Assembly: GCF_021117275.1 (NCBI RefSeq)
Contig: NZ_CP088245.1
Coordinates: forward strand, 3,323,501-3,387,500
DNA: 64,000 bases
Reading direction: 5' to 3'
From: Metabacillus sp. B2-18
Lineage (GTDB): Bacteria > Bacillota > Bacilli > Bacillales > Bacillaceae
The notes beneath the pieces are model-generated. The model saw nothing but the letters and a program-made list of their open reading frames with translations. It was not told the DNA's origin and made no database searches. Shown piece by piece: positions 1-11,449 of this stretch (position 1 is its first letter; every line of letters starts with the position of its first letter). The translations under genes and the position numbers were made by a program.

Positions 1-296
1 AGGTCAACCGCTTTCTTCGTTACATCTTCTTGTCCAAATGCTGTAAGCATAATTACATTTGGTTGCGGACGATCCATTTGTCTTAGTTTTTCTAAAACAC
101 CAAGACCATCTAAGTGTGGCATAATAATATCCAATACTAAAACATCCGGCTCCTTATCTTTTAACATATTTAAACATTCTTGACCATTATATGCAACACC
201 AAGAACCTCAATATCATCTTGGCTTGATAAATATTCTTCTAATAAACCAACAAGTTCCCGATTATCGTCAACTATACAAACTTTAATTTTACCCAC
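1..296 (-). CDS. spo0A: Sporulation master regulator Spo0A (N-terminal part, cut by window edge)
   Basis: The first 98 codons encode a CheY-like receiver domain. They begin with a GTG start after a strong AGGAGG site and read [16 protein letters not shown], which contains the acidic pocket (DD). The phospho-acceptor Asp lies in [12 protein letters not shown] and the conserved Thr/Ala in MLTAFGQED. The DNA-binding half lies beyond the window start. Spo0A accepts phosphate from the sporulation phosphorelay and activates or represses early sporulation and biofilm genes. Identity is supported by the residues and by the neighbouring spoIVB, which is the conserved Bacillus order. Confidence 0.96.
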   Translation of the reverse strand, partial: MGKIKVCIVDDNRELVGLLEEYLSSQDDIEVLGVAYNGQECLNMLKDKEPDVLVLDIIMPHLDGLGVLEKLRQMDRPQPNVIMLTAFGQEDVTKKAVD

Positions 297-364
297 AAAT
301 ACTTCCTCCTCAGTGTTGATTTGCCATTATATCTTATATCTATACATATGATTACATAAATCAA

Positions 365-505
365 TTCGACAATCCAGTAAAAATACCTTTATTTTTTTGA
401 AAAAACTTTAAAAAATGGAGGATAACAAAGTTTTTCTTCAATTTACTCTATTTTTCGACTTAATACACCATTTGACAAATGAAATCCATGTTCACTTTGT
501 CGAAA
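365..505. promoter_or_regulatory. Spo0A-box sites upstream of spo0A
   Basis: Two exact matches to the Spo0A box TTGTCGAA are visible: 365-372 on the minus strand and 498-505 on the plus strand. A near match (AAGTCGAA) lies around 452-459 on the minus strand. They sit in the 300-base gap that must hold the spo0A promoter. Autoregulation of spo0A through such boxes is established in B. subtilis. Site occupancy here is inferred. Confidence 0.6.
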
Positions 506-562
506 AATCTTTTCACCTTTATTTTACATAATTCCACGGACATTGAAAAGGGAAAAGATAAA

Positions 563-600
563 AAACTGCCAAGAAAAGAGAATTTTCTTGACAGTTTCTT
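563..600 (-). terminator. Intrinsic terminator of spoIVB
   Basis: On the minus strand AACTGTCAAGAAAA pairs with TTTTCTTGGCAGTT across a short loop and is followed by a T-rich tail, directly after the spoIVB stop. Confidence 0.8.
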
Positions 601-601
601 A

Positions 602-1897
602 TTAGCTTGCTTTATCTTTTTCTTGATTTCCATAAATATCAATACCTGCTTCATTTAGCATCCATTCAATATGAACACCATATCCAGAGGTTGGATCATT
701 AACAAATACGTGAGTAACGGCACCTATGACTTTTTCATTTTGGATAATCGGACTTCCGCTCATACCTTGAACAATACCACCTGTTTTATCCAATAATTCT
801 TCATCTGTGATTTTAATGACCATTCCTTTAGTTGCTGGGAACTTTTGAGGAACAGAGCTAACGACTTCTACATCAAATTCCTCAACCTTGTCATTATCAA
901 CAACTGTTAGGATTTTTGCTGGACCTTCTTTGACTTCGTTAGATAAAGCAATTGGCATCGCCTTATCCATTATACCATTTGTAATATCTTGATTTAGTTC
1001 ACCAAAGATACCAAAAGGACTATTACGTGTAATATTACCGATAATTTTGCGATCTCCTGAAAACCTAGCTAGTTTTTCACCTGGGTTTCCGTTACTACCC
1101 TTTTCAATTGAAGTAACAGTTGATCGAACGATTTGACCATTTTCAACAACAATTGGCTTTTTCGTATCCATATCAGAAATCACGTGACCCAATGCTCCAT
1201 ATTTCTTAGATTTTGGATCGTAAAATGTCATGGTTCCAATACCTGCTGCTGAGTCGCGAATATACAATCCTATTCGATATGAACGATCATTTTCGTCTTT
1301 TAGTGGATACAGTTTTGTTTTAACTTCTTGATCTTCTCTCGATAACACTAAATCAAGTGGCTTACCAGTATTACCGGCATCTTGAATAAATGGAGTAACA
1401 TCGCTCATTTGCTCAATTTTCTTCCCATTTATCTTTGTAATAATGTCGCCTACTTCCACTCCAGCAATTTCACCTGGAGACTTCTTACCTTCTGCAGTAT
1501 TAATTTGATGGTGTCCAACCACCAATACGCCAAGAGTATTCAGTTTTACACCAATTGACTGACCTCCAGGAATGACCTTGAAATCAGGTAACACTTTTAC
1601 ACCTGTTTTTTTCACCGGAAAGCCAGCAAGATCAAAAACAACTTCACCTTCTCCTGCTTTTTTCCCATGAACATCAAGTGTTTTACCATCCGTATTTTTC
1701 TGAACAGTAAACGCTGTCTCTGCATCTTGAGAAGCATTTACAGGTATCGAACGATTCACGCTCACATTTTGTGACTCAAATACCGTCATATTTTTAGGTA
1801 TTTTAACGTATTCTTGAACTTCTTTCATAAAACCTAAACTCATTAATAAAACAAGGAGAAGTACACCAATTATTTTTCTGATTTTATCTGTCTGCAA
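602..1897 (-). CDS. spoIVB: SpoIVB intramembrane-signalling serine peptidase
   Basis: A 431-residue S55-family peptidase secreted from the forespore into the intermembrane space. There it triggers SpoIVFB processing of pro-sigma-K (family knowledge). It has one N-terminal membrane segment (about residues 8-26), a PDZ domain (about 110-200, with the [13 protein letters not shown] core) and a C-terminal peptidase domain. The catalytic His lies in GALGHVISD and the Ser in GMSGSPI. The start is TTG, preceded by AGGAG about ten bases upstream. It sits between spo0A and recN as in B. subtilis. The 214-base gap upstream holds a short hairpin (GGCTACA/TGTAGCC near 1942-1966) that could overlap the forespore promoter. 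Confidence 0.96.
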   Translation of the reverse strand: MQTDKIRKIIGVLLLVLLMSLGFMKEVQEYVKIPKNMTVFESQNVSVNRSIPVNASQDAETAFTVQKNTDGKTLDVHGKKAGEGEVVFDLAGFPVKKTGVKVLPDFKVIPGGQSIGVKLNTLGVLVVGHHQINTAEGKKSPGEIAGVEVGDIITKINGKKIEQMSDVTPFIQDAGNTGKPLDLVLSREDQEVKTKLYPLKDENDRSYRIGLYIRDSAAGIGTMTFYDPKSKKYGALGHVISDMDTKKPIVVENGQIVRSTVTSIEKGSNGNPGEKLARFSGDRKIIGNITRNSPFGIFGELNQDITNGIMDKAMPIALSNEVKEGPAKILTVVDNDKVEEFDVEVVSSVPQKFPATKGMVIKITDEELLDKTGGIVQGMSGSPIIQNEKVIGAVTHVFVNDPTSGYGVHIEWMLNEAGIDIYGNQEKDKAS

Positions 1898-2074
1898 AAA
1901 CCTTCACTCTCCTCGCTCCTAACCCACACCATATCTTCTAATATGGCTACAGTTTTAATGTAGCCTTTTAAGGCCTTATTTATAACTGTAATAGATAGAA
2001 ATTTAAAGGATTTGTTGTAAGAATTAACATCATTTTGAAAGCGAAAAAAGGCTTATCTTACCATAAATAAAAAT

Positions 2075-2109
2075 CAAAAAAGCTGCCAACTTATATAGTG
2101 GCAGCTTTC
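2075..2109 (-). terminator. Intrinsic terminator of recN
   Basis: AAGCTGCCA pairs with TGGCAGCTT (minus strand) with a loop of about ten bases and a run of T, immediately after the recN stop codon. Confidence 0.85.
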
Positions 2110-2111
2110 AC

Positions 2112-3812
2112 TTAACGTTTTGCCGAAGAAGCAAGTAACAGAAGTTCTTTTGCATGTTCCTTTGAAAGCTCTGTTACTTCCACCCCGGCAATCATTCGAC
2201 CGATTTCTTTCACTTTCTCGTCTTCTACCAATGGCTTAACACTTGTTTTGGTTCGACCCGATTTTGTTTCTTTTGCAATATATAAGTGTGTATCAGCCAT
2301 CGCAGCGACCTGTGGAAGATGTGTAATACATAGAACTTGAGAACCGTTAGAAACTCGGTAAATTTTTTCAGCAATAGCTTGAGCAACACGCCCACTAACA
2401 CCTGTATCAACTTCATCAAATATAATTGAAGTAATTCCTTGGTGCTGTGAAAAAATACTCTTCATCGCAAGCATAATCCGTGAAAGTTCCCCACCTGATG
2501 CTGTTTTATTTAATGGTTTTAATGGCTCACCAGGGTTAGTCGAAATATAAAATTCAATTTCTTCTGCACCTGTAGAAGTATATCTTATCTCGTTAACATT
2601 GCTTCTTTTTTCTTTCATATTAACATCAAAGCTTGTTTTCTCCATATATAGCTCTTTAAGCTCTTGATGAATTTCATTAACTAACAACTTAGCATGCTTC
2701 TGCCTAATCATTGAAAGGTTTTTCGCCTCAATGGATAAATCTTCTGTAACTGATAGAAGCTCTTTTTGTAATTTAGTTAAATGGCTATCTTTATTTTGAA
2801 TCGTATCAATTTCCTCTTCAATCTTAGCTGAATATGTCAAAATCTCTTCAACGGATTGACCATATTTTCTCTTTAAAGTGTTAATTTCATTCAATCTACC
2901 CTCAACGTAATTCAGTCGTCCAGGATCAAATTCAAGAGACTCCAATTCATTTCTTAGCTGATACGAGATGTCTTCCAACATATAAAAAGCGTTTGAAACG
3001 GTCTCTGAAAGTTCCTTTAATGTAGAATTAATTTGGCCCACATTCTCAAGCTGACTCATGGCAAGCCCTATCCAATCTAACCCCTTTTGTTCTCCATGAA
3101 GAGAATTATAGCCATTTTTTAGAGCGTCATATATCTTTTCATAGTTGGATATTTGATTTTTCTCTTCTTGTAATAGCTCGTCCTCTTTTGGCTGTAAATC
3201 CGCCTTTTCAATTTCGTCTAATTGAAATTGTAGTAAGTCAAGCCGATGCGCCATTTCCTGTTCATTTTCAGAAAGCTGGGTGATTTTCTTTTTAAGTCCA
3301 TCATAATGTCGATAAACATCTAAATAAGCTTCTAGTGCATCTTTTACTTCTTGCCCACCATATTGATCTAGTAACGAAAGGTGATTTTCTTCGTTCATAA
3401 GCTCTTGATTATCATGCTGCCCGTGGATATCAACCAAAAGCTGACCAACTTCTCTTAAAACAGCAATAGTTACTAACTTTCCATTAATACGGCAAATACT
3501 TTTCCCCGTTGAAGACATGTCTCTTCTAAGAATAATCATTCCATCACTAACATCAATTCCGAACTCTTCACATCTTTGATAAACAGGATGGTTTGTACCA
3601 TCTAATAAAAATAATGCCTCTAATTCTGCTCGTTTTTCTCCATACCGAACAAATTCAGAAGATCCTCTTGCTCCGGCTAATAAATGGATTGCATCAATGA
3701 TTATTGACTTTCCAGCGCCGGTTTCACCAGTTAATACGGTTAGTCCTCTCTCAAAAGAAATGGTTAAAGATTCGATAATTGCAAAGTTTTTTATTGATAA
3801 TTCCGCTAACAA
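2112..3812 (-). CDS. recN: DNA repair protein RecN
   Basis: SMC-like ATPase of 566 residues acting early in double-strand-break repair. The N-terminal half-site carries Walker A (GETGAGKSI, about residue 29-37). A long coiled-coil middle (about 160-370) follows. The C-terminal half-site has the ABC signature (ASGGELSRIM) and Walker B (IIFDEVDTGVSG). The length is the normal one for the family. The start is TTG with an AGAGGTG site upstream. It lies between spoIVB and argR as in B. subtilis. Confidence 0.97.
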   Translation of the reverse strand: MLAELSIKNFAIIESLTISFERGLTVLTGETGAGKSIIIDAIHLLAGARGSSEFVRYGEKRAELEALFLLDGTNHPVYQRCEEFGIDVSDGMIILRRDMSSTGKSICRINGKLVTIAVLREVGQLLVDIHGQHDNQELMNEENHLSLLDQYGGQEVKDALEAYLDVYRHYDGLKKKITQLSENEQEMAHRLDLLQFQLDEIEKADLQPKEDELLQEEKNQISNYEKIYDALKNGYNSLHGEQKGLDWIGLAMSQLENVGQINSTLKELSETVSNAFYMLEDISYQLRNELESLEFDPGRLNYVEGRLNEINTLKRKYGQSVEEILTYSAKIEEEIDTIQNKDSHLTKLQKELLSVTEDLSIEAKNLSMIRQKHAKLLVNEIHQELKELYMEKTSFDVNMKEKRSNVNEIRYTSTGAEEIEFYISTNPGEPLKPLNKTASGGELSRIMLAMKSIFSQHQGITSIIFDEVDTGVSGRVAQAIAEKIYRVSNGSQVLCITHLPQVAAMADTHLYIAKETKSGRTKTSVKPLVEDEKVKEIGRMIAGVEVTELSKEHAKELLLLASSAKR

Positions 3813-3868
3813 ACAGAATCACACCTCTTATAATAATAATAATTTCTGTTACTTTATTTCCTAAGGAA

Positions 3869-4318
3869 TTAAAGCATATCTAAGAAACGTTGTGTGATTG
3901 TATCCGTGTCATTTGGTGTTCGACAAATGATTAGAATTGTATCATCACCACAAATCGTTCCTAAAACTTCATCCCAATCAAGGTTATCAATTAAAGCCCC
4001 GATAGCATTTGCATTTCCTGGTAAAGTTTTCATCACAAGCATATGCCCTGCAGAATCCACCTTAACAAACGCATCCATTAAGGCACGCTTTAGTTTTTGT
4101 AATGGATTGAACCTTTGGTCTGCAGGTAAGCTGTATTTATATCGTCCATCAAGCATTGGTACTTTAACTAAATGCAGCTCTTTTATGTCCCGAGAGACGG
4201 TTGCCTGGGTTACATTAAAGCCCATACCTTTTAATAAATCAACTAATTCATCTTGTGTTTCAATATCATTATTTGTAATTATTTCACGTATTTTTATATG
4301 TCTTTGTCCTTTATTCAT
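3869..4318 (-). CDS. argR: Arginine repressor ArgR/AhrC
   Basis: A 149-residue arginine-dependent regulator that represses arginine biosynthesis and activates catabolism. It has an N-terminal winged helix (about 1-70, including [14 protein letters not shown]) and a C-terminal hexamerisation/arginine-binding domain with [15 protein letters not shown] chose the ATG at 4318 ([13 protein letters not shown]) because GGGGTG precedes it at good spacing and the resulting length equals B. subtilis AhrC. A longer in-frame reading upstream lacks similarity. The 174 bases between this gene and tlyA hold no gene. Confidence 0.96.
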   Translation of the reverse strand: MNKGQRHIKIREIITNNDIETQDELVDLLKGMGFNVTQATVSRDIKELHLVKVPMLDGRYKYSLPADQRFNPLQKLKRALMDAFVKVDSAGHMLVMKTLPGNANAIGALIDNLDWDEVLGTICGDDTILIICRTPNDTDTITQRFLDML

Positions 4319-4521
4319 ATCAAGCACCCCTTTTGCATTGATGCAATTCTTCTTTTTTTGTATGTTTATACTCCTCATCTTATATTAAATCCTTGTAAAT
4401 GTACAGATTTAATAAAAATGCTTTAGAAAAACTGCATAAATTAATACAAAATTGGATTATGTATTTCTTTGTTGATTATTGGCAATTGCATGAATATACA
4501 GACACTTCCTATAAAAACCAA

Positions 4522-4563
4522 ATTGAAAAAAACAGGAAAATAGCTAGGGCTATTAATCCTGTT
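4522..4563 (-). terminator. Intrinsic terminator after tlyA
   Basis: Minus-strand stem AACAGGA..AATAGC/GCTATT..TCCTGTT is followed by seven T. It overlaps the last codons of tlyA. Confidence 0.75.
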
Positions 4564-5398
4564 TATCACTTTGCCTTTTTTCTTTTAGTGTGGCATGTGC
4601 TTCTTCTACTACTTGTTTTGCTGATTTTTGAAAAGTATTTGTTCCTTTTTCCTGATTACCTTCCCATCTTATATGAAGAAGGAACTCAATATTTCCATCT
4701 CCTCCCGTTATCGGGGAAAATGAAAGGTTGAGAATGTCATACCCTTCCTTTAGGACGAATTCCATCATTTCTTTTAGAACATGCTCATGAACCTCTGGAT
4801 CACGAACAATACCTTTTTTTCCTACAAATTCTTTTCCAGCCTCAAACTGAGGTTTTACAAGAGCAATAATATCACTTTCTGCACGTAAAATTGTTTTAAG
4901 AACAGGAAAAATAAGTCTTAAAGAAATAAATGAAACATCAATGGATGCAAACTCTGGCATTCCTTTTTCAAAATCAGCTGGAGTTACGTAGCGGAAATTT
5001 GTTCGCTCCATAACAACAACACGTTCATCTTGTCGAAGTTTCCAAGCTAATTGATTATACCCCACATCAAGTGCATAAGATAACTTTGCACCGTTTTGGA
5101 GGGCACAATCTGTAAATCCACCTGTCGATGAGCCGATATCAATCATAATTTTGTCACTAACATTAATATCAAATTCCTTTATTGCTTTTTCCAGTTTTAA
5201 GCCACCACGACTTACATAAGGAAGGGTTTGACCTTTTATTGTTAATACAACATCTCTTGATACTTTTTCACCGGGTTTTTCCAATCGTTCTTCATTACCA
5301 TATATAAGACCTGCCATTATTGCACGCTTTGCTTTTTCTCTTGTATCAAACAAACCATTTTCTACAAGAAGGATATCTACTCTTTCTTTTTTACTCAT
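4553..5398 (-). CDS. tlyA: TlyA-family rRNA methyltransferase (hemolysin A family, YqxC)
   Basis: 281-residue protein with an N-terminal S4 RNA-binding domain (about 1-65; [12 protein letters not shown], then [11 protein letters not shown]) and an FtsJ-like methyltransferase domain. The SAM-binding start is [20 protein letters not shown] and is followed by ALDVGYNQL. The family 2'-O-methylates rRNA. Its ATGA start overlaps the dxs stop by four bases, so the two are co-translated. The order dxs-tlyA-argR-recN is conserved in Bacillus. Confidence 0.92.
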   Translation of the reverse strand: MSKKERVDILLVENGLFDTREKAKRAIMAGLIYGNEERLEKPGEKVSRDVVLTIKGQTLPYVSRGGLKLEKAIKEFDINVSDKIMIDIGSSTGGFTDCALQNGAKLSYALDVGYNQLAWKLRQDERVVVMERTNFRYVTPADFEKGMPEFASIDVSFISLRLIFPVLKTILRAESDIIALVKPQFEAGKEFVGKKGIVRDPEVHEHVLKEMMEFVLKEGYDILNLSFSPITGGDGNIEFLLHIRWEGNQEKGTNTFQKSAKQVVEEAHATLKEKRQSDKQD

Positions 5399-7305
5399 GA
5401 GCGAAGTACCTTTTTTTCTTTTTTAGGAATCATAGTATCTAATTTGTTAACTACATGTTCAGTCGTCATCCCGATTTCCTCAAGAAGCTTAGATACACTT
5501 CCATGTTCAATAAATCGATCTGGAATACCGACTCTTGAAATAGCAGTTTGCGTATATTGATGTTCCTGAGCAAATTCAAGTACAGAACTTCCAAAACCAC
5601 CTTGAAGAACAGCTTCTTCAATTGTCAAAATAGGGATTCCTTCAGCAAAAATTTCATGTAGCATTTCTTCATCTAAAGGTTTTATGAAACGTGCATTTAC
5701 AACTCGAATTGATTTTCCTTGTTTCTCTAAGATTGCGGCAGCTTCCATTGCCATTTCAATTGTCGTGCCAAAAGTTAAGATAACAGCATCCGTACCTTGC
5801 TTTAACACTTCCCAAGTACCTATCGGAATTACTTTAAGCTCTTCGTCCATTGCTACACCTATACCATTTCCTCGAGCATAGCGAAGCGCAATCGGACCAT
5901 CATTATATTTAAGTGCCGTATTAACTAAATGCTGTCCCTCATTTTCATCTTTAGCCATCATAACGACAATGTTTGGAACATGTCGTAAAAAAGCAATGTC
6001 AAATACACCTTGATGTGTTTCACCATCAGCACCAACTAAACCAGCTCGGTCAATTCCGATGAAAACATTTAAGTTTTGACGACAAATATCATGAACGACC
6101 TGGTCATAAGCTCTTTGTAAGAAAGTCGAGTATATCGCTAAAAACGGCTTCATATCTTGTGTCGCCAGACCTGCTGCTACTGTAGCGGCATGCTGTTCAG
6201 CAATTCCAACATCAAACATACGATCAGGAAATTCCTGAGCAAAAGCTTCTAATTTAGAACCAACAGGCATTGCTGGTGTAATAGCTACAATTCGTTCATC
6301 TTCACGTGCAAGTTTTTGAACTGTATCGCTTACTAATTTACTCCAAGCAGGACCTATTACTTTTGGTTTTACAAAGTCACCCGTTTCAATCTTATATGGA
6401 CCTGTTCCGTGCCAGGTGCCAACTTTATCAGATTCTGCAGGTTGATACCCCTTACCCTTCTTGGTAATGACATGAAGTAAGACAGGCCCTGAAGTCTTTT
6501 TAGCATATTGAAGATTTTCAAACAAATCATCATAGTTATGTCCATCAACAGGACCTAAATAAGTAAAGCCTAGTTCTTCAAAAAAGACGCCTGAAACTAG
6601 CATATACTTTAAGCTGTCTTTCACTCGTTCAGCTGTAGCCGCAAGCTTCCCACCTACTGCAGGAATCTTCTTCAATAGATATTCCAGCTCATCTTTAACC
6701 CAATGGTATTTGCCAGCTGTACGGAGTCTTCCAAGGACATTATGAAGTGCCCCAACATTTGGAGCAATCGACATTTCGTTATCATTTAAAACAACAATCA
6801 TATCTTTTTGCTCATGTCCAATATGGTTTAATGCTTCTAGGGCCATCCCACCTGTTAAGGCACCGTCTCCAATAATTGGAATAATATGTTCTTTAGATTT
6901 TTTAATGTCTCTTGCAATCACCATCCCCATTGCAGCGGAAAGTGATGTAGAACTATGACCGGTTTCCCATACATCATGTTCACTTTCATCACGTTTTGGA
7001 AATCCAGAAAGTCCTTTATATTGGCGTAACGTATCAAAATCACCAGCACGACCAGTTAAGATTTTATGAACATAAGATTGATGACCAACATCCCAAATAA
7101 ATTTATCCTGAGGACTATCAAACACTTTATGAAGGGCAATTGTTAATTCAACAACACCCAAATTAGGTCCAATATGCCCACCTGTTTCAGATAATTTTTC
7201 TATAAGAAATTGACGAATTTCTGCACTAAGTTTTTCGAGTTCATTGTTAGATAATGTTTTTAAAAAGCTAGGGTCTTTAATGGATAGAAGATCCAAATGG
7301 ATCAC
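5395..7305 (-). CDS. dxs: 1-deoxy-D-xylulose-5-phosphate synthase
   Basis: A 636-residue thiamine-diphosphate enzyme that condenses pyruvate and glyceraldehyde-3-phosphate. This is the first step of the MEP isoprenoid pathway. Visible are the TPP motif [17 protein letters not shown], the YLGPVDGHN stretch, and the transketolase-type catalytic Glu region [17 protein letters not shown]. The length is normal. It lies downstream of ispA, so precursor and prenyl-chain synthesis genes are adjacent. The 290 bases upstream (7306-7595) contain the ispA terminator and no gene. Confidence 0.97.
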   Translation of the reverse strand: MIHLDLLSIKDPSFLKTLSNNELEKLSAEIRQFLIEKLSETGGHIGPNLGVVELTIALHKVFDSPQDKFIWDVGHQSYVHKILTGRAGDFDTLRQYKGLSGFPKRDESEHDVWETGHSSTSLSAAMGMVIARDIKKSKEHIIPIIGDGALTGGMALEALNHIGHEQKDMIVVLNDNEMSIAPNVGALHNVLGRLRTAGKYHWVKDELEYLLKKIPAVGGKLAATAERVKDSLKYMLVSGVFFEELGFTYLGPVDGHNYDDLFENLQYAKKTSGPVLLHVITKKGKGYQPAESDKVGTWHGTGPYKIETGDFVKPKVIGPAWSKLVSDTVQKLAREDERIVAITPAMPVGSKLEAFAQEFPDRMFDVGIAEQHAATVAAGLATQDMKPFLAIYSTFLQRAYDQVVHDICRQNLNVFIGIDRAGLVGADGETHQGVFDIAFLRHVPNIVVMMAKDENEGQHLVNTALKYNDGPIALRYARGNGIGVAMDEELKVIPIGTWEVLKQGTDAVILTFGTTIEMAMEAAAILEKQGKSIRVVNARFIKPLDEEMLHEIFAEGIPILTIEEAVLQGGFGSSVLEFAQEHQYTQTAISRVGIPDRFIEHGSVSKLLEEIGMTTEHVVNKLDTMIPKKEKKVLRS

Positions 7306-7560
7306 TCACTTTCAATTCAGTTTGATTCTCTAGTCGATTTCATTACTTCTATTATATTCTTGTCTATCTATTTTAACGTATATATCTAATATTTGAAAAC
7401 GTTTTTAAGAATTCAATCATTCTCTGTCTTTGAAAATCGTAACGTTTTGCAAGCAAAAAAAACTTACCATAAAAATGCTATAATTACAATGATTTATGTA
7501 TATAATTGACTTTTATTAAGCTTGAAAACGTTTAATCATTATGCAAAATAAAGATATCTA

Positions 7561-7594
7561 AAAAAAAACCGTTACCAAACGGAAACGGTTTTTA
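7561..7594 (-). terminator. Intrinsic terminator of ispA
   Basis: Minus strand AAACCGTTTCCGTTTGGTAACGG, then eight T. The CCGTT/AACGG stem directly follows the ispA stop. Confidence 0.85.
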
Positions 7595-7595
7595 A

Positions 7596-8480
7596 TCAAT
7601 GATCTCTTTTGGCAATTAAGTCACACATTTGTTCTAATAATTCAGATGGAACAGACAGGCTTTTTATTAGTTGTTTTGCTTTTGTAATGTGATCCTCAAG
7701 CTTTGTTTTTGCTCCTTGCATCGTTAAGAGTGAAGGATATGTTGTTTTTTCATTAACCGTATCAGAGCCTACGGGCTTTCCTAGTTTATCTTGGTTTCCT
7801 TCTAGATCTAAAATATCATCTCGGATTTGGAACGCAATTCCAACATGATAGGAAAACTCTCGTAGCTTGTTAATATCTTCTTCTGGAGCTTCAGCTAATA
7901 TAGCTCCAGCAATAATACTAAAAGCGAGTAGTTTTGCTGTTTTGTTTTCATGAATAGACTGAAGCTCTTCTATGCTTAACTTTTTTGCTTCGCCTTCCAT
8001 GTCAGCAACTTGTCCACCAACCATTCCTTCTGCACCAGATGCTTTAACAAGTTCAGTTATTAGTCTAAGCTTCTGTTCAGCTGAACAAGTTGGATCGTTT
8101 GCAATTAGGGCAAAGCTTTGAGTTAATAATCCATCACCAGCTAGCACAGCTATTGCTTCACCAAATACTTTATGATTTGTTGGTTTTCCTCGTCTTAAAT
8201 CGTCATCATCCATACAAGGTAAATCATCATGTATTAATGAATAAGTATGAATCATTTCGATTGCACAGGCAGTCGCCAAGCCTAGTTCTTCAGGTTTATT
8301 ATATGTATGAAGCACAGCTAAAACTAAAATCGGTCGTAAGCGCTTCCCACCTGCTTCTAGCGAATAAATCATTGACTCTTGTAAAGTTTTTGGAGTTTGA
8401 AGTTCTTTTATATAAGAAGGGAGTACCTCTTCAATCTTTTGTTTTCTTGTTATTAAAAAATCGTTTAACATATTTGTCAC
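7596..8480 (-). CDS. ispA: Farnesyl diphosphate synthase
   Basis: 294-residue short-chain trans-prenyl transferase making farnesyl diphosphate from IPP and DMAPP/GPP. The first Asp-rich motif is [15 protein letters not shown] and the second is [12 protein letters not shown]. The basic GGKRLRPIL region binds substrate diphosphate. It overlaps xseB by four bases (ATGA) in an xseA-xseB-ispA transcription unit, as in other bacilli. The C-terminus (LIAKRDH) is complete and followed by a terminator. Confidence 0.96.
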   Translation of the reverse strand: MTNMLNDFLITRKQKIEEVLPSYIKELQTPKTLQESMIYSLEAGGKRLRPILVLAVLHTYNKPEELGLATACAIEMIHTYSLIHDDLPCMDDDDLRRGKPTNHKVFGEAIAVLAGDGLLTQSFALIANDPTCSAEQKLRLITELVKASGAEGMVGGQVADMEGEAKKLSIEELQSIHENKTAKLLAFSIIAGAILAEAPEEDINKLREFSYHVGIAFQIRDDILDLEGNQDKLGKPVGSDTVNEKTTYPSLLTMQGAKTKLEDHITKAKQLIKSLSVPSELLEQMCDLIAKRDH

Positions 8481-8731
8481 GATTTTTCTTCCTCCTGAAG
8501 CTCAAATGGCTTTAGCTCTCCATCTTCACGTAAAATAAAGTCCATTTGTTTTTCAACATGCTGAAGCTTATCATGACATAACTTTGAAAGTTCCATTCCT
8601 TTTTGAAAATATTCAATTGCTTTTTCTAAAGGAACATCACCCTCTTCAAGCTTACCAACAATTTCTTCTAACTGTTGCATTGCAGTTTCAAATGAAACTT
8701 CTTCATTTTTAGTTTGCTTTTCATCACTCAT
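8477..8731 (-). CDS. xseB: Exodeoxyribonuclease VII small subunit
   Basis: 84-residue acidic helical protein with the family core [20 protein letters not shown] and [14 protein letters not shown]. XseB subunits form a sheath around XseA. It overlaps xseA upstream by eight bases and ispA downstream by four, indicating translational coupling. Confidence 0.95.
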   Translation of the reverse strand: MSDEKQTKNEEVSFETAMQQLEEIVGKLEEGDVPLEKAIEYFQKGMELSKLCHDKLQHVEKQMDFILREDGELKPFELQEEEKS

Positions 8732-10076
8732 GTATTGTTCGCTCCTCTATCCCCTGAACTTGACAATCAATCTGACCATCTTTTAATTGTACTTTCAGTT
8801 TTTGCCCTGTTTTTATATCATCTACGCTTTTTATGAGCTTGTCATCTTGATAAACAAGACTATATCCACGATCCATAATCTTTAAAGGACTTAATGCATT
8901 TAGTTTAGCAAGTGTTCCTTGAAATTGCGACTGTTTATGTGTTATCAATGTACTCATTTCCCTGTTTAGCTTTTTAAGTAAAGCTTCATGCTCTAGATTT
9001 GATCTTTTAATTTGATCTTTTGGATGCACTTGAGTCAAACGGTTTTGCAAATACATATAGTTATCCCTTTTGCGTTTTATTGTTCGTTGACCTTCTTTAG
9101 ATAATCGGTCCATAATTGTGTCTAGTTGCTGTTCTTTTTGTAGATAAAGCTGCTTTGGATAACGAAATGCATAAGAATTTCGGTAATGATTCAGCTTTTC
9201 TTTCTGAGAATTTACCTTCTCTTGTAAAGCTCGTTTGACCCTATTTTTCCGGTCTAACACACGATCAATCAAATCACTGGCGTGCGGAACAGCTTGCTCT
9301 GCTGCACCTGTCGGGGTTGGGGCTCGTAAATCTGCAACAAAGTCAGCAATTGTAAAGTCTGTTTCATGACCCACAGCAGAGATAATTGGCACATTTGAAG
9401 CAAAAATCTCTCTTGCCACAATTTCTTCATTAAAGGCCCAAAGCTCCTCTATAGAACCACCACCTCGTCCAACGATTAAAACGTCCAATGTTCCTAGTTT
9501 ATTGGCAGTTTTAATGGCTTTTGCAACCGAAGCACCGGCTTGTACACCTTGAACAAGGGCTGGAATGAGGATTACTTTAGCTAGAGGGTAACGCCTGTTT
9601 ATTGTTGTTAATATATCACGTATGGCCGCTCCAGTTGGTGAAGTTATGACTCCAACTTGATTCGGGTATTTTGGTATGGCTTTTTTATGTATTTCATCAA
9701 AAAGTCCTTCTTTTTGAAGCTTCTTCTTTAACTCCTCGTATGCTAGGTATAAGCTACCGATTCCGTCTGGCTGCATTTCCTTTACATAAACTTGATAGCC
9801 ACCACTTTGTTCATAAACAGAAATTTCCCCACGCATTAATACCTTCATACCATTCTCTGGTCGAAACTTTAATGATTTATTTGCCCCAGCAAACATAACT
9901 GCTTGAATTCGTGCTTTTTCATCTTTTAGAGTAAAATACATATGACCACGGCTATGTAAATTAAAGTTTGAGATTTCCCCCTTAATCCAAATGTCTGACA
10001 AGTGTGGGTCAACATCAAATTTACGTTTGATATATTTTGTTAAAGCTGTAACAGTTACATATTTTGGTTCATTCAT
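8724..10076 (-). CDS. xseA: Exodeoxyribonuclease VII large subunit
   Basis: 450-residue nuclease subunit that degrades single-stranded DNA to oligonucleotides. An N-terminal OB-fold ([34 protein letters not shown]) is followed by the catalytic core ([49 protein letters not shown]) and a long coiled coil (about 270-400). I start at the ATG at 10076, which has GGAGG seven bases upstream. The longer in-frame reading to 10136 adds only unrelated residues. Confidence 0.95.
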   Translation of the reverse strand: MNEPKYVTVTALTKYIKRKFDVDPHLSDIWIKGEISNFNLHSRGHMYFTLKDEKARIQAVMFAGANKSLKFRPENGMKVLMRGEISVYEQSGGYQVYVKEMQPDGIGSLYLAYEELKKKLQKEGLFDEIHKKAIPKYPNQVGVITSPTGAAIRDILTTINRRYPLAKVILIPALVQGVQAGASVAKAIKTANKLGTLDVLIVGRGGGSIEELWAFNEEIVAREIFASNVPIISAVGHETDFTIADFVADLRAPTPTGAAEQAVPHASDLIDRVLDRKNRVKRALQEKVNSQKEKLNHYRNSYAFRYPKQLYLQKEQQLDTIMDRLSKEGQRTIKRKRDNYMYLQNRLTQVHPKDQIKRSNLEHEALLKKLNREMSTLITHKQSQFQGTLAKLNALSPLKIMDRGYSLVYQDDKLIKSVDDIKTGQKLKVQLKDGQIDCQVQGIEERTIHE

Positions 10077-10117
10077 TTGCCTGCCTCCTTCCCTTAACAA
10101 AAAAAATTGAAGGAAGG

Positions 10118-10148
10118 ACAGAATATGAAGTTCCATTCTGCCCTTTTT
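10118..10148. terminator. Hairpin between folD and xseA
   Basis: GGACAGAAT pairs with ATTCTGCCC (one wobble) around a 13-base loop. On the plus strand a T run follows directly. On the minus strand the T run is offset by about ten bases. It may act as a weak terminator or attenuator between folD and the xse genes. Confidence 0.45.
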
Positions 10149-10171
10149 TTGAATTTCTTATTATAAGTTAC

Positions 10172-11029
10172 TTATTTCGTTTCTAGAAATTGCTTGGCAG
10201 ATTGAACAGTGTTATGCGCAAGCATAGTAATTGTCATTGGACCTACTCCACCTGGAACAGGAGTTAAATAACTTGCAACTTCTTTAGCTTCGTCAAAAAC
10301 AACGTCCCCTACTAATTTTCCGGTTTCAAGACGATTAACACCAACATCAATGACAACCGCACCTGGTTTAATTTGATCGCCTTTAATAAAATTAGCTCGT
10401 CCAACAGCAGCCACCAAAATATCTGCTTCCTTTGTATAGGAAGTTAAATCTTTTGTTTTTGAATGACAATAAGTTACTGTTGCATGTTCATTTAATAATA
10501 GTTGTCCAACAGGTTTTCCAACAATATTGCTTCTTCCAACAACAACCACGTTTTTGCCAGCCATTTCTACGCCGACCGATTTTATCATTTCTACAATACC
10601 AGCAGGTGTACATGGTAAAAATGTTTCTTGCCCTGTCATCATGCGACCGATATTAATTGGGTGGAAGCCATCAACATCTTTTTGAGGTGAAATTTTCTCT
10701 ACAACAGCTGTTTCATTAATATGTACCGGAAGCGGAAGCTGAACTAAAATACCATGATATTCATCATTATTATTATAGCTTTCGATCACATCAAGCAGCT
10801 CATTTTCCGAAAGACTTTCAGGGAAATGTTCTAATTTAAACCCTACACCGATTTCCTCAGCAGCTTTTTGCTTTCCTCTAATATAAGAGAGTGATGCTGG
10901 ATTGTCCCCTACTAAAATAACAACAAGTTTCGGTAGCAAGCCTTTTGCTTTAATTTGTTCTACCTCAACAGCCAACTCACTTCTTTTTGTTTTAGATAAC
11001 TCTTTACCATCAATTATCGTTGCAGCCAT
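10172..11029 (-). CDS. folD: FolD: methylene-THF dehydrogenase / methenyl-THF cyclohydrolase
   Basis: 285-residue bifunctional enzyme of one-carbon metabolism. It interconverts 5,10-methylene-, methenyl- and 10-formyl-THF with NADP. The catalytic Tyr/Lys pair lies in SYIRGKQKAAEEIG. Other signatures are GILVQLPLP, DVDGFHPINIGRM, the dinucleotide-binding region VVVVGRSNIVGKPVGQLLL, and PVPGGVGPMTITMLAHNT. The length and context (nusB upstream, xseA downstream) match Bacillus. Confidence 0.97.
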   Translation of the reverse strand: MAATIIDGKELSKTKRSELAVEVEQIKAKGLLPKLVVILVGDNPASLSYIRGKQKAAEEIGVGFKLEHFPESLSENELLDVIESYNNNDEYHGILVQLPLPVHINETAVVEKISPQKDVDGFHPINIGRMMTGQETFLPCTPAGIVEMIKSVGVEMAGKNVVVVGRSNIVGKPVGQLLLNEHATVTYCHSKTKDLTSYTKEADILVAAVGRANFIKGDQIKPGAVVIDVGVNRLETGKLVGDVVFDEAKEVASYLTPVPGGVGPMTITMLAHNTVQSAKQFLETK

Positions 11030-11056
11030 TCCTTATTCCTCCTCAATTATCCCTAA

Positions 11057-11449
11057 TTAAATCTCTAAATTTTGTTTAATTTTAGAAAGAACACCATTAA
11101 CAAACTTGCTAGAATGATCATCCCCAAATGCTTTTGCAAGTTCCACTGCTTCATCAATTGTCACATTAGCAGGTACATCTTGTTCATATTTTAGCTCATA
11201 GGCAGCCATACGAAGAATGGTTTTATCAATGTTTGCCAAGCGATCAATTGTCCAATTTACAAGATGAGGACTTATTAGCTCATCAAGCTCTTTTTCATGC
11301 TCAATTGTTCCGAAAACAAGTTGATTCATAAATTCATTAGAACGTTCTTCATCTAAAGCATGTTCAATTGCTTCATTGGGATCTGTATTACTTACATTCA
11401 CTTGAAAAAGCGCTTGAAGGGCCTTTTCTCTTGCTGTTCTTCGTTTCAT
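11057..11449 (-). CDS. nusB: Transcription antitermination factor NusB
   Basis: 130-residue all-helical factor that binds boxA RNA with NusE/S10 during rRNA antitermination. Family patches are visible: RRTAREKALQALFQ at the N-terminus, RLANIDKTILRMAAYEL in the middle, and VTIDEAVELAKAFGDDHSSK, then FVNGVLSKI at the end. It lies 27 bases upstream of folD on the same strand. Confidence 0.96.
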   Translation of the reverse strand: MKRRTAREKALQALFQVNVSNTDPNEAIEHALDEERSNEFMNQLVFGTIEHEKELDELISPHLVNWTIDRLANIDKTILRMAAYELKYEQDVPANVTIDEAVELAKAFGDDHSSKFVNGVLSKIKQNLEI